Assembly (NCBI RefSeq): GCF_001598055.1
Contig: NZ_CP014845.1
Span: 372,001 to 436,000, forward strand
Direction: 5' to 3'
DNA: 64,000 nucleotides
Source of the DNA: Cupriavidus nantongensis
Lineage (GTDB): Bacteria; Pseudomonadota; Gammaproteobacteria; Burkholderiales; Burkholderiaceae
Position 1 is the first letter of the stretch. Each line of letters starts with the position of its first letter. The notes beneath the pieces were generated by a model. That model saw nothing but the letters and a program-made list of their open reading frames with translations. It did not search any database and was not told the DNA's origin. A program made the position numbers and the translations under genes. Below, in pieces: positions 1 to 8,900 of this stretch.

Positions 1-907
1 CGTCGGCATCCAGGCGCCGCTGCAGCCGCGGCATCACCAGCGCGCCGAGGATGGCGCCGAGGCCGACCGCGCCCAGCAGCACGCCATAGAGGCTGGCGCC
101 GCCCTGCAGCAGTTGCTTTGCCACCAGCGGCAACAACGCCCAGATGCTGCTGCCGAAGGCGAAATGCACCGCCGCGCGCGCCAGCACGACATGCAGCTTG
201 CTATGCGCGCGGGTAAAGCGCAGCCCGGCGCGGAACGCCCCCAGGAAATGCTCGCGCAACGGGTCGGCGGGGCGCTGCGGGCGCTTCCACCACAGCAGCG
301 CGGCAATCACGAAGACATAGCTGACCAGGTCCACGCCATAGGTCGTGGCCGCGCCGAACGCCGCCAGCAGCAGGCCGCCGGCGGCAGGGCCGATCGCGCG
401 CGCGATATTGACGCCGAGGGCATTGAGCGCGACCGCGCGCTTGAGCTCGTGCTGCGGCACCAGTTCCGGCACGATCGATTGCCAGGTGGGCCCCATCATT
501 GCCGCGCCGATGCCGCCGAGGAAGGCCATGCCGATCAGAATCTCGATCGTCAGTGCCTGGCGCCAGGCCAGCACCATCAGCGTGCCGCTGACCATGGCCA
601 GCCCCACCTGCACCGCGATCAGGAAGCGCCGGCGGTCGAGGATGTCGGACAGCACGCCGGCCGGGATCGCCAGCAGGAACACCGGCAGCGTGGCCGCGGC
701 CTGGATCGTGGCGACTGCGGCGGGAGAAGTGGACAGGTCGGTGGCCAGCCACGCGCTGGCCACATCGCGCATGAAGCTGCCGATATTGCCGAGGATGGTC
801 GCGGCCCACAGCACCGCGAAAGTGGCCTGCGCCAGCGGCGCGAAGGTGCCGCCATTGGTGCCGCCGTTGGCGGGCGTGGGCGTGGGACGGAGTGCTTGTT
901 CGGCCAT
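1..907 (-). CDS. MFS transporter, EntS-like (3' end outside window)
   Basis: The ATG is at 907 and the frame stays open to the left edge, so only about the first 302 residues are visible. After a Pro/Thr/Gly-rich lead of some 25 residues the protein is a run of hydrophobic segments with short charged loops. Motifs such as RDVASAWLATDLS near the first helix and GPTWQSIVPELV in the third loop fit the MFS_3 (EntS/DUF894-like) branch of exporters. It starts 5 nt after the stop of the DoxX gene and is the last visible gene of a five-gene operon (4927 down to 1). A role in exporting the substrate or product of the two upstream hydrolases is inferred. The substrate cannot be read from the sequence. 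Confidence 0.85.
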   Translation of the reverse strand, partial: MAEQALRPTPTPANGGTNGGTFAPLAQATFAVLWAATILGNIGSFMRDVASAWLATDLSTSPAAVATIQAAATLPVFLLAIPAGVLSDILDRRRFLIAVQVGLAMVSGTLMVLAWRQALTIEILIGMAFLGGIGAAMMGPTWQSIVPELVPQHELKRAVALNALGVNIARAIGPAAGGLLLAAFGAATTYGVDLVSYVFVIAALLWWKRPQRPADPLREHFLGAFRAGLRFTRAHSKLHVVLARAAVHFAFGSSIWALLPLVAKQLLQGGASLYGVLLGAVGLGAILGALVMPRLQRRLDAD

Positions 908-912
908 GCCGG

Positions 913-1377
913 TCACCGCTCCGTTTGCGCAAGCTGCGTGCGCAGCGCGCGTTCGCGCAGGTCATGCCAGGCCACCAGCACGAAGCCGCCCACCAGTCCC
1001 AGGTGCTCGAAGAAGGCATTGGCCATCATGAATTGCGCGTCGGGCGGCGCCTGCCAGAAGCGGTTGGCGACGAAGGTCGCGGCCAGCGTGAACGCCGCCA
1101 GCGCCAGGGCGCCCAGCCAGCGGCGCCAGCCCAGCAGGATCATGGCGCAGGCGCCCAGCTCCAGCACGATGGTGGCGATCGCCATCGGCACCGCCGGCGA
1201 CAGGCCGAAGTGCTGCATTTCAGCAATCGCGCCGCGGAAGTCCGCCAGCTTGACCAGACCGCCCTGCAGGTAGGCTGCGCACAGCAGCAACAGCGCGAGC
1301 CAGTGCAGCCAGCGCGGCAGCAGGAGCGTGGAGGCGCCGGCGGAGGCCGGCGTCAGCGTGGTGGTCGGTTCAGGCAT
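913..1377 (-). CDS. DoxX family membrane protein
   Basis: A 154-residue protein from the ATG at 1377. After an Ala/Ser/Thr-rich N-terminus of about 20 residues, four hydrophobic stretches follow, starting with WLHWLALLLLCAAYLQGGLV, which fits the four-helix DoxX fold. The motifs KLADFRGAIAEMQHFG and ILLGWRRWLGALALA are typical of DoxX/DoxD-like proteins, whose members are thought to work with redox enzymes in the membrane. The longer frame upstream overlaps the amidohydrolase gene and has no coding character. It lies 47 nt after the amidohydrolase gene and 5 nt before the MFS gene. Family assignment is firm; function is not known. Confidence 0.85.
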   Translation of the reverse strand: MPEPTTTLTPASAGASTLLLPRWLHWLALLLLCAAYLQGGLVKLADFRGAIAEMQHFGLSPAVPMAIATIVLELGACAMILLGWRRWLGALALAAFTLAATFVANRFWQAPPDAQFMMANAFFEHLGLVGGFVLVAWHDLRERALRTQLAQTER

Positions 1378-1424
1378 GGCCGGTCTCCGGGTGGGGGCGT
1401 GGTGAGTGTGGGTGGTGTCCGGGA

Positions 1425-3362
1425 TCAGAACGCCCAGCACGAGCAGCCGAGCGCGCCCCAGAAGGTGCTTTCGTCCGAGGTCGGCACGCTGGAAGTCCAG
1501 GCCCTGGCATGCGCATGGCCGTGCACGCCGCAGCTGCTGGCGCAGCCGCACGCGGTGTTCATCGCCAGCTTGCGTGCCTGCGGCCGCGGCTGGTAGCCGC
1601 CCACATGCCGCACCGGCGACCAGTCCGGCATCGGCGGCGGGATCTGCGGCGACAGCTTGCTGAAGTCGCCGTCGGCATAGACCACCTTGCCGCCAAGGAC
1701 GGTCAGCACCGAGGCGATGTCCTGGATCTCTTCGCCCGGCACGCTGAAGTAATCCGCCGACAGCACCGCCAGGTCGGCCAACTGGCCCACCTTGATCTGC
1801 CCCTTCTTGCCGACTTCGGACGAGAACCAGGTATTGGCCTCGGTCCACAGCCGCAGCGCGGTCTCGCGGTCGAGCAAGTTGGCCTGCGGGTACATCGGCA
1901 TGCCGCCCACGGTCTTGCCGGTGGTCAGCCAGTACAGCGACACCCACGGGTTGTACGAGGCCACGCGCGTGGCATCGGTGCCGGCGCCGACCTTGACGCC
2001 TTTCTCCAGCATCTTCTTCACCGGCGGCGTCGCTTCGGCCGCGCGCGCGCCGTAGCGCTCGACGAAATACTCGCCCTGGTACGCCATGCGGTGCTGCACG
2101 GCAATGCCACCGCCGAGCGCGGCAATGCGGTCGATATTGCGGTCGGAGATGGTCTCGGCGTGGTCGAAGAACCAGTTCAGGCCATCGAACGGAATGTCCT
2201 TGGCGACCTTCTCGTAGACGTCGAGCGCGCGCGAGATGGTCTGGTCATAGGTGGCATGCAGCCGCCACGGCCAGCGCTTTTCCGCCAGCAGGCGGATCAC
2301 CGGCTCCAGGTCGGCTTCCATCGACGGCGCCATCTCGGGGCGCTCGACGCGGAAGTCCTCGAAGTCGGCCGCGGTGTAGACCAGCATCTCGCCGGCGCCG
2401 TTGTGGCGGTAGAGGTCGTCGCCCTGGCCCGGCCGGACCTTCGCGGTCCAGGTCTTGAAGTCGTTGAGCTCTTCCTTGGGCTTCTGCGTAAACAGGTTGT
2501 AGGCGAGCCGCACCGTCAGCTGGCCTTCCTTGTGCAGTTCCTCGATGATGCTGTAGTCCTCGGGATAGTTCTGGTAGCCGCCGCCCGCATCGATCACGCC
2601 GGTGACGCCCAGCCGGTTCACCTCGCGCATGAAATGGCGGGTCGAATTCTTCTGGTACTCCGGCGGTAGCTTCGGGCCCTTGGCCAGCGTCGCGTACAGG
2701 ATGGTCGCGTTGGGCTTGGCCAGCAGCAGGCCGGTGGGATTGCCGCGCGCATCGCGCACGATCTCGCCGCCCGGCGGATTCGGCGTGTCCCTGGTGTAGC
2801 CCACCGCGCGCAGCGCGGCGCCGTTCAGGATGGCGCGGTCGTACAGGTGCAGGATGAACACCGGCGTGTCGGGCGCCACGGCGTTCAGTTCCTCGATGGT
2901 CGGCAGGCGCTTCTCGGCGAACTGGTGCTCGGTGAAGCCGCCTACCACGCGCACCCATTGCGGCGCGGGGGTGCGCGCCACCTGATCCTTCAGCATCCGC
3001 ATCGCATCGGCCAGCGAGCGCACGCCGTCCCAGCGCAGCTCCATGTTGTAGTTCAGGCCGCCGCGGATGATATGCATATGGCTGTCGATCAGCCCGGGAA
3101 TGGCCCGCCGGCCATTCAGGTCGATGACCTTGGTCTGCGCCCCGGCCAGCTTCATGATGTCCTGGCGCGTACCCACGCCGACAAAGCGGCCGTCACGCAC
3201 GGCCACGGCATCGGCCTGCGGATTGGACTTGTCGAGCGTGGCGAACTTGCCGTTGACGAGGATGAGGTCGGGGGTGCCTGGTGACATGGCGAAGATCTCC
3301 GAGGAGGCGCTCGCGCCGAGCGCGGCGGCGGAGGCGATGAATTGCCGGCGGGTGACTGACAT
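1425..3362 (-). CDS. Tat-exported amidohydrolase (YtcJ-like, amidohydrolase family 3)
   Basis: 645 residues. The N-terminus has a twin-arginine signal, SVTRRQFIASAAALGASAS, so export folded with its metal is likely. The mature part begins with a beta-sandwich segment and the metal motif DSHMHI near residue 92, followed by GAGTDATR late in the barrel, as in YtcJ-type amidohydrolases that cleave amides or related bonds. An unusual C-terminal tail after about residue 595 is Cys/His-rich (NTACGCASSCGVHGHAHA, then GALGCSCWAF) and could bind an extra metal. The start follows the stop of the alpha/beta hydrolase gene by 4 nt, so translation is probably coupled. Substrate unknown; the operon's other hydrolases suggest stepwise breakdown of an amide or ester compound. 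Confidence 0.9.
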   Translation of the reverse strand: MSVTRRQFIASAAALGASASSEIFAMSPGTPDLILVNGKFATLDKSNPQADAVAVRDGRFVGVGTRQDIMKLAGAQTKVIDLNGRRAIPGLIDSHMHIIRGGLNYNMELRWDGVRSLADAMRMLKDQVARTPAPQWVRVVGGFTEHQFAEKRLPTIEELNAVAPDTPVFILHLYDRAILNGAALRAVGYTRDTPNPPGGEIVRDARGNPTGLLLAKPNATILYATLAKGPKLPPEYQKNSTRHFMREVNRLGVTGVIDAGGGYQNYPEDYSIIEELHKEGQLTVRLAYNLFTQKPKEELNDFKTWTAKVRPGQGDDLYRHNGAGEMLVYTAADFEDFRVERPEMAPSMEADLEPVIRLLAEKRWPWRLHATYDQTISRALDVYEKVAKDIPFDGLNWFFDHAETISDRNIDRIAALGGGIAVQHRMAYQGEYFVERYGARAAEATPPVKKMLEKGVKVGAGTDATRVASYNPWVSLYWLTTGKTVGGMPMYPQANLLDRETALRLWTEANTWFSSEVGKKGQIKVGQLADLAVLSADYFSVPGEEIQDIASVLTVLGGKVVYADGDFSKLSPQIPPPMPDWSPVRHVGGYQPRPQARKLAMNTACGCASSCGVHGHAHARAWTSSVPTSDESTFWGALGCSCWAF

Positions 3363-3366
3363 AATC

Positions 3367-4188
3367 TCAGGCGTTCAGGAAGGCCAGCAGGTCGGCATTG
3401 ACCTGGTCGGCGTTGATCACGCACATGCCGTGCGAAGCGCCCGGGTAGACCTTCAGCGTGGCGTCCTTGACGATCTCGGCCGACAGGCGCGCCGAATTGC
3501 CGATCGGCACGATCTGGTCGTCGTCGCCATGCAGGATCAGCGTCGGCACGTCGATCTTCTTCAGGTCCTCGGTGTAGTCCACCTCCGAGAACTCGCGGAT
3601 GCAGGCGTACTGGCCGACGATGCCGCCGGCCATGCCCTGCGCCCAGAACGCATCGATGGTGCCCTGCGAGACCTTGGCGCCGTCGCGGTTGAAGCCGAAG
3701 AACGGCACCGCCAGGTCCCGGTAGAACTGCGAGCGGTTGTCGGCGACGCCCTTGCGGATGCCGTCGAACACCGCCATCGGCAGGCCGTTGGGGTAGGCCG
3801 TGGTCTTCAGCATCACCGGCGGCACCGCGCCGATCAGCACGGCCCTGGCCACGCGCCTGGTGCCGTGGCGGCCGATGTAGTGCGCGACCTCGCCGCCGCC
3901 GGTGGAGTGGCCCACCAGCGTCGCATCCTGCAGGTCCAGCGCGTCCAGCAGCGCCGCCAGGTCGTCGGCATAGGTGTCCATGTCGTTGCCGTGCGCGGGC
4001 TGGTCCGAGCGGCCGTGGCCGCGGCGGTCATGGGCGATCACGCGGAAGCCCTGCTGCACCAGGAACAGCATCTGCGCATCCCAGGCGTCGGCATTGAGCG
4101 GCCAGCCGTGCGAGAACACGACCGGGCGGCCCGAGCCCCAGTCCTTGTAGAAGATCCGGGTACCGTCTTTGCTAGCAATAAAGCTCAT
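3367..4188 (-). CDS. Alpha/beta hydrolase (non-haem chloroperoxidase/arylesterase type)
   Basis: 273 residues, the usual length for the cofactor-free haloperoxidase/aryl-esterase subfamily. The oxyanion-side [13 protein letters not shown] lies near residue 27, the nucleophile elbow GHSTGGG places Ser95, the acid is in HGDDDQIVP, and the catalytic His is in GASHGMCV near the C-terminus. These enzymes hydrolyse small esters and can show perhydrolase activity. No signal peptide is visible, so it should be cytoplasmic, unlike the downstream Tat-exported amidohydrolase. It sits 52 nt after the isochorismatase-like gene and 4 nt before the amidohydrolase gene. A co-ordinated role in degrading one xenobiotic is inferred. 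Confidence 0.9.
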   Translation of the reverse strand: MSFIASKDGTRIFYKDWGSGRPVVFSHGWPLNADAWDAQMLFLVQQGFRVIAHDRRGHGRSDQPAHGNDMDTYADDLAALLDALDLQDATLVGHSTGGGEVAHYIGRHGTRRVARAVLIGAVPPVMLKTTAYPNGLPMAVFDGIRKGVADNRSQFYRDLAVPFFGFNRDGAKVSQGTIDAFWAQGMAGGIVGQYACIREFSEVDYTEDLKKIDVPTLILHGDDDQIVPIGNSARLSAEIVKDATLKVYPGASHGMCVINADQVNADLLAFLNA

Positions 4189-4240
4189 GGTTCACCTTTG
4201 CGATGGAGAAGGACGACAGGAGGCGGCGAGATCGCCAGGC

Positions 4241-4927
4241 TTAGCGGGCCGGCACCGGCGCGATCGACTCGTGCGGCGTGGCGGTGCGTTGCGGCGCCTT
4301 GTGGACCATGGTGTAAGCGTAGTCGACGCCCATGCCGTAGGCACCGGAATGCTCCTTGACCAGCTTCATCACCGCGTCATAAGTGTCGCGGTGGGCCCAG
4401 TCGCGCTGCCATTCCAGCAGCACCTGCTGCCAGGTCACCGGCACGGCGCCGGCCTGCACCATGCGCTGCATGGCGTAGTCGTGCGCTTCCTTGCTGGTGC
4501 CGCCGGAGGCATCGGCCACCATGTAGATCTCGTAGTTGCCTTCCAGCATCGCGCACAGCGCGAAGGTGGTGTTGCAGACCTCGGTCCACAGGCCGGCGAC
4601 GATCACCTTGTTGCGGCCGTTGGCCTTGAGCGCGTCGCGCACTTTCTGGTCGTCCCACGAATTCATCGAGGTGCGCTCCAGGGTCTTCTGCTCCGGGAAC
4701 ACGTCCAGCAGTTCCGGATAGGTAAAGCCCGAGAACGACTCGCTCTCGACGGTGGTGATGGTCGTCGGGATATTGAAGATCCTGGCCGCCTTGGCCAGGC
4801 CGACCACGTTGTTCTTCATGGCCTGCCGGTCCATCGACTGCACGCCGAAGGCCATCTGCGGCTGATGGTCGATGATGATCAGCTGGCTGTTCTGCGGGGT
4901 GAGGACTTCGAGCTTCGGGTTGGACAT
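4241..4927 (-). CDS. Isochorismatase-like cysteine hydrolase (YcaC type)
   Basis: 228 residues from ATG 4927, chosen because AAGGAACG precedes it at a good distance; a longer upstream start gives non-coding sequence. Asp20 in LIIIDHQPQMAFG and Cys118 in GLWTEVCNTTFALC match two of the Asp-Lys-Cys residues of the isochorismatase superfamily, and SMNSWDD resembles YcaC hydrolases. Members cleave amides or imides of small molecules; the natural substrate of YcaC proteins is not established. This is the first gene of the leftward operon and is divergent from the FixJ-type regulator at 5289, so it is likely controlled by that two-component pair (inference). Confidence 0.88.
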   Translation of the reverse strand: MSNPKLEVLTPQNSQLIIIDHQPQMAFGVQSMDRQAMKNNVVGLAKAARIFNIPTTITTVESESFSGFTYPELLDVFPEQKTLERTSMNSWDDQKVRDALKANGRNKVIVAGLWTEVCNTTFALCAMLEGNYEIYMVADASGGTSKEAHDYAMQRMVQAGAVPVTWQQVLLEWQRDWAHRDTYDAVMKLVKEHSGAYGMGVDYAYTMVHKAPQRTATPHESIAPVPAR

Positions 4928-5127
4928 GGTGTCGTTCCTTGGGAACAGGGTTGAGCCCGGGTGCGGTCCTTGCTTCAACGCAAGGCCGCAACGCGGGAGG
5001 GGGGCGGAGCAGGGCGGCGGGGTTGCGTGAGCGCAGCGCTGCCGCAGGGAAGACTAGTCGGTGTGGGCGCCAACGCAAATCGGATGTTCGTATTACCCGG
5101 CGGCCGCGCCGATGCCCCGGCGTGGTG

Positions 5128-5141
5128 CGCCGTGCACGGCG
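5128..5141. promoter_or_regulatory. 14-bp perfect palindrome in divergent intergenic region
   Basis: CGCCGTG followed directly by CACGGCG is self-complementary. It lies in the 361-bp gap between the leftward hydrolase operon (start 4927) and the rightward regulator gene (start 5289), about 85 bp upstream of the regulator's -35 box. It may be a binding site for the LuxR-type output domain of the regulator. GC-rich palindromes also arise by chance in this base composition, so support is modest. The rest of the gap (4928-5224) holds no ORF I would accept. Confidence 0.3.
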
Positions 5142-5224
5142 TACGCGCCATCACCGCACCCGCCCGCGACTAACACCATGGTATGGGTGCCCGGTGCGTC
5201 ACTGCCGTGACCCCATGCCGGTCC

Positions 5225-5252
5225 TTGCGATGACATGCCCGCTGGTTATAAT
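5225..5252 (+). promoter_or_regulatory. Sigma-70-type promoter of the response-regulator gene
   Basis: A -35 box TTGCGA (5225-5230) and a perfect -10 box TATAAT (5247-5252) are separated by 16 bp, placing the transcription start near 5259. This excludes the upstream in-frame ATG at 5235, which would not be transcribed, and supports the GTG at 5289. Confidence 0.7.
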
Positions 5253-5288
5253 CCGCAACACCTTTCCGAGCGCACTGGAGATCTGACC

Positions 5289-5948
5289 GTGACATCACCG
5301 AGCCTGGAGCCAGCCGACACCAGTGCGAACGATGACGCGACGGTGCTGGTGGTCGACGACGATGCCGCGCTGCGCCGGGCGCTGGGCAACCTGTTCCGCT
5401 CGGTCGGGCTGAACGTGGCGCTGTTCGCCTCGGCCGCCGAACTGCTGGCAACGCCCTTGCCCGATACGCCATGCTGCCTGCTGCTCGATGTCAGGCTGCG
5501 CGGGCAGAGCGGGCTCGACCTGCAGGCGCGGCTGGGCCAGCTGGGCGTCCATATCCCCATCATCTTCATGACCGGCTATGGCGATATCGCCATGACGGTC
5601 GCGGCGATGAAGGCCGGCGCCGAAGACTTCATGCCCAAGCCGTTCCGCGACCAGGACCTGCTCGACGCGGTCGCCGCGGCGCTGGAAAAAGACCGGCTGC
5701 GGCACCAGGGACTGCGCCAGCTCGAGTCGTTGCGCGCCAGCTACCAGTCGCTGACGCCGCGCGAAGGCGAGGTCATGGGCCTGGCCGTGGCCGGGCTGCT
5801 CAACAAGCAGATCGCCGCACAGATCGGCATCAGCGAGGTGACGGTGAAAATCCACCGCGGCCAGGCCATGCGCAAGATGAAGGCGCGCACCTTTGCCGAG
5901 CTGGTGCTGATGGCGCAGCACCTGGGCCTGTGCAAGGTCGGCGGCTGA
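5289..5948 (+). CDS. FixJ/NarL-type response regulator
   Basis: 219 residues from GTG 5289, preceded by GGAG at 5277-5280 and lying downstream of a TATAAT promoter. The receiver domain has the acidic pair in VVDDDAALRR, the phospho-acceptor Asp67 in LLLDVRLRGQSGLDL, and the conserved Lys in EDFMPKPFRD. A LuxR-type HTH follows (SLTPREGEVMGLAVAG then NKQIAAQIGISEVTVKIH). It activates or represses transcription when phosphorylated. The large sensor kinase gene begins 38 nt downstream and is its evident partner. The divergent hydrolase operon is the likely target (inference). Confidence 0.93.
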   Translation: MTSPSLEPADTSANDDATVLVVDDDAALRRALGNLFRSVGLNVALFASAAELLATPLPDTPCCLLLDVRLRGQSGLDLQARLGQLGVHIPIIFMTGYGDIAMTVAAMKAGAEDFMPKPFRDQDLLDAVAAALEKDRLRHQGLRQLESLRASYQSLTPREGEVMGLAVAGLLNKQIAAQIGISEVTVKIHRGQAMRKMKARTFAELVLMAQHLGLCKVGG

Positions 5949-5986
5949 GTGCGCCGTGGCGCCGAGCCCGCCATCATTCCTACCCC

Positions 5987-8900
5987 ATGACGTCTGGCAT
6001 TCCCTCGCCGCGAAGCCCCGCACCGGCCTTTGACGAGGCCTGGCTGGCGCGGGCCGCGCAGACCGTGCTGCACGTGTCGGACGGCATCACTTACCTGCAA
6101 CTGTCGGACCCGGACTCCGGGCTGCGCTGCTTCGCCAGGAGTGCGCCGCTGGCCCACAGCGGGCCACTGCAGGACGAAGCCCGGCTGGCCGCGCGCTTGC
6201 AGGCGGACTGGGCCGCGGTGCCGGTGGCCACGCTGCGCAGCGCGGAACGGATGGTGGTGGTGTATGGCGGCGCGCCCGCATCGACCCTCGCCGCGACGCT
6301 TGACGATGCCGGGCTCCCCGTCGGCCGCTTCCTCGAGCTTGCCATCGGCGGCGCGCGCGCGCTCGCGGACGCGCATGCGCATGGCCTGCTGCATGGCGAT
6401 ATCAGGCCGGACAACCTGCTCGTCGACGACAGCTCCGACGCCAGCGCCGGCGTGCGCCTGACCGGCTTCGACCATGCCACTGCGCTGGACGCCATGCCGC
6501 CCGTCGTGCCGCGCCCCGGCCCCGCATCGTGGCCATACCAGGCGCCCGAAGTCGCCCGCGCCGACCAGGCGCGCATAAGCGCCCGCTCGGACCTGTATTC
6601 GTTCGGCGTCACCTGCTACCGGATGCTGACCGGCACGCTGCCGTTCACTGCCGAGTCACCCGCGGCGTGGCAGCACGCCCATCTCGCCGTCGAACCCGTG
6701 CCGCCGCATGTGCGCGCAACCGGCATCGCGCCATTGCTGGGGGCGATCGTGCTCCGGCTGCTGGTCAAGGACCCGGCTGAGCGCTATGCCGGCGCCATGT
6801 CGCTGCTCGCGGACCTGCTGCGCTGCCAGGCCGACTGGCGCGAACGCGGCGAGATCGCGCCGTTCAGGCTCGATGCCGCGGGCGCGACCCCGACGCTGAA
6901 CGTGTCCGGCGAGCTCTTTGGCCGCGCGCGCGAAACCGCGCAGCTTGCCGATGCGCTGGCGCGCGTGCGCCACAGCGGCCAGTCCGAGCTGGTGCTGATC
7001 GCCGGCGCCGCCGGCACCGGCAAGTCGGCGCTGGCGGCGTGGCTGTCGTGCCAGGCGGGGCAGTACGGCATGCGCTTTGCCAGCGGCAAGAGCGACCAGT
7101 TGCAGCTAGACATTCCGTACGCGCCGGTGGCGCAGATGATCCGTGCGCTGACGCTGCCGCTGCTGGGCGAGCCGGAAGCCGCGCTGGCGCCGGTGCGCGA
7201 GCGCTGGCTGAATGCGCTCGCGGGGCAGGGCCGGGCCATTGCCGTGCTGGTGCCCGAGGTGGAGCAGGTGCTGGGACGCACCGCGCCGCTGGCCGAAGTG
7301 CCGGCCCAGCAGGCGCAGGCGCGCGCGCAGCAGGCCATCCTTGCCACCTTTGCCACCTTTGCCGACCAGGGCGCGCCGCTGGTGCTGTGCTTCGATGACC
7401 TGCAATGGGCCGATGCGTCGACCATCGCGCTGCTCGAGGCCTTCACCACGCAGCGCCCGGGCAACCTGCTGCTGATCGCCGCCTACCGCGACCACGGCAA
7501 TGAGGTCGAGCAGCGCTTCTCGTGGCTGCTGCACGCCAGCCGCGCCGGCGCGCTGCCGGTCACGCGCATCGCCGTGCGGCCCCTGGCCGTGTGGGAACTG
7601 ACCGAGCTGGTAGCGGCCGCCCTCAACGAGCCGGCGCCGCGCGTCGAAGCGCTGGCGCAGCTGGTGCATGCCAAGACCGGCGGCAATCCGTTCTTCTCGT
7701 ACCAGCTGTTGCGCGCGCTGGTCGACGACGGCGTGCTGGCCTACCGCGAGGCCTACCGCGACCAGCGCGCCGGCTGGCACTGGGACGAGGCCGATGCCGC
7801 GCAGCATCGCTACACCGACAGCGTGACCGACCTGATGACCCGGCGCTTCGCGCGCCTGCCGGAAGCGGGTACGGAACTGCTCAGGCAGCTGGCCTGCGTG
7901 GGCATACGCTGCGAGCGGAGCCTGCTTGCGTGCGTGGCGCAACTCGATGCGGCGCAGCTCGACGAGCGGCTGCGCCCCTTCGTCGATGCCGGCCTGCTGG
8001 TACGGACCGAAGACGGCTATGCGTTCCAGCATGACCGCGTGCTCGAAGCCGCGTACGCCATGATCGCGCCGCGCGAGCGCCCGGCCGCGCATGCGCGCAT
8101 CGCGGGCATCATGATCGAGCACTGGCAGGGCGCGCTGGCCGCGCATGCCTTCGAGGTCGGCAGCCAGATCGAGCGCGCCGCCGGCCAGCCGCTGCCGGAG
8201 CCGCAACGCGTGGCCTTCGTGCAGGTGCTGCTGGTGGCCGCCAGGCGCGCCCGGCGCAGCGCGGCGATGGCGCAGGCGACGCGCTATACCGACGCGGCGT
8301 TCGCGCTGATGCAGCCGTCATGGTGGACCACGCACTGCGCGCTGGCCTATGCCGCCAGCGTGCTGCACTGCGAATGCCTGCTGGCGCAGGCGCGGCTGGA
8401 GCCGGCCTCGCAGGAGATCGACGCGCTGCTCGCGCGCGAGCTGCCGCCGGTGGACAAGGCCGCCGTGCACCGGCTCAAGGCCAGCCTGCAGACCGTGCGC
8501 TCCGACTACGAGGGCGCGATCAACGCCGCGCTGTCGGGGCTGGCGTTGCTCGATATCCACCTGGAGCGCGGTCCCAGCCCGGCGCACATGCGCGCGGCCT
8601 ACGACGCGGTGAAGCGGGCGCTGGGCGGGCGCTCCATCGACAGCCTGGGCCGGTTGCCCGCCACCGAGGACAGCCGCATCCAGACCATCATGGGGCTGCT
8701 GTCGACGCTGATCTCGTCGCTGTTCGTGCGCGACGGCATCAGCTTCCTGCACGTGGCCAAGATGGTGGAGCTGACGCTGGAGCACGGCGCCACCGCGGAA
8801 TCGCCGTACGGGCTGTCGTGGTTCGGCGTGTTTATCGCGAGCCTGTACGAGGAATACGAGGACGGCCTGGCCTACGGGCTGGCGGCGATGGACCTGGCCG

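Noticed and set aside
5235..5288. Upstream ATG as the start of the response-regulator gene
   Set aside because: It overlaps the predicted promoter -10 box and would lie before the transcript start.
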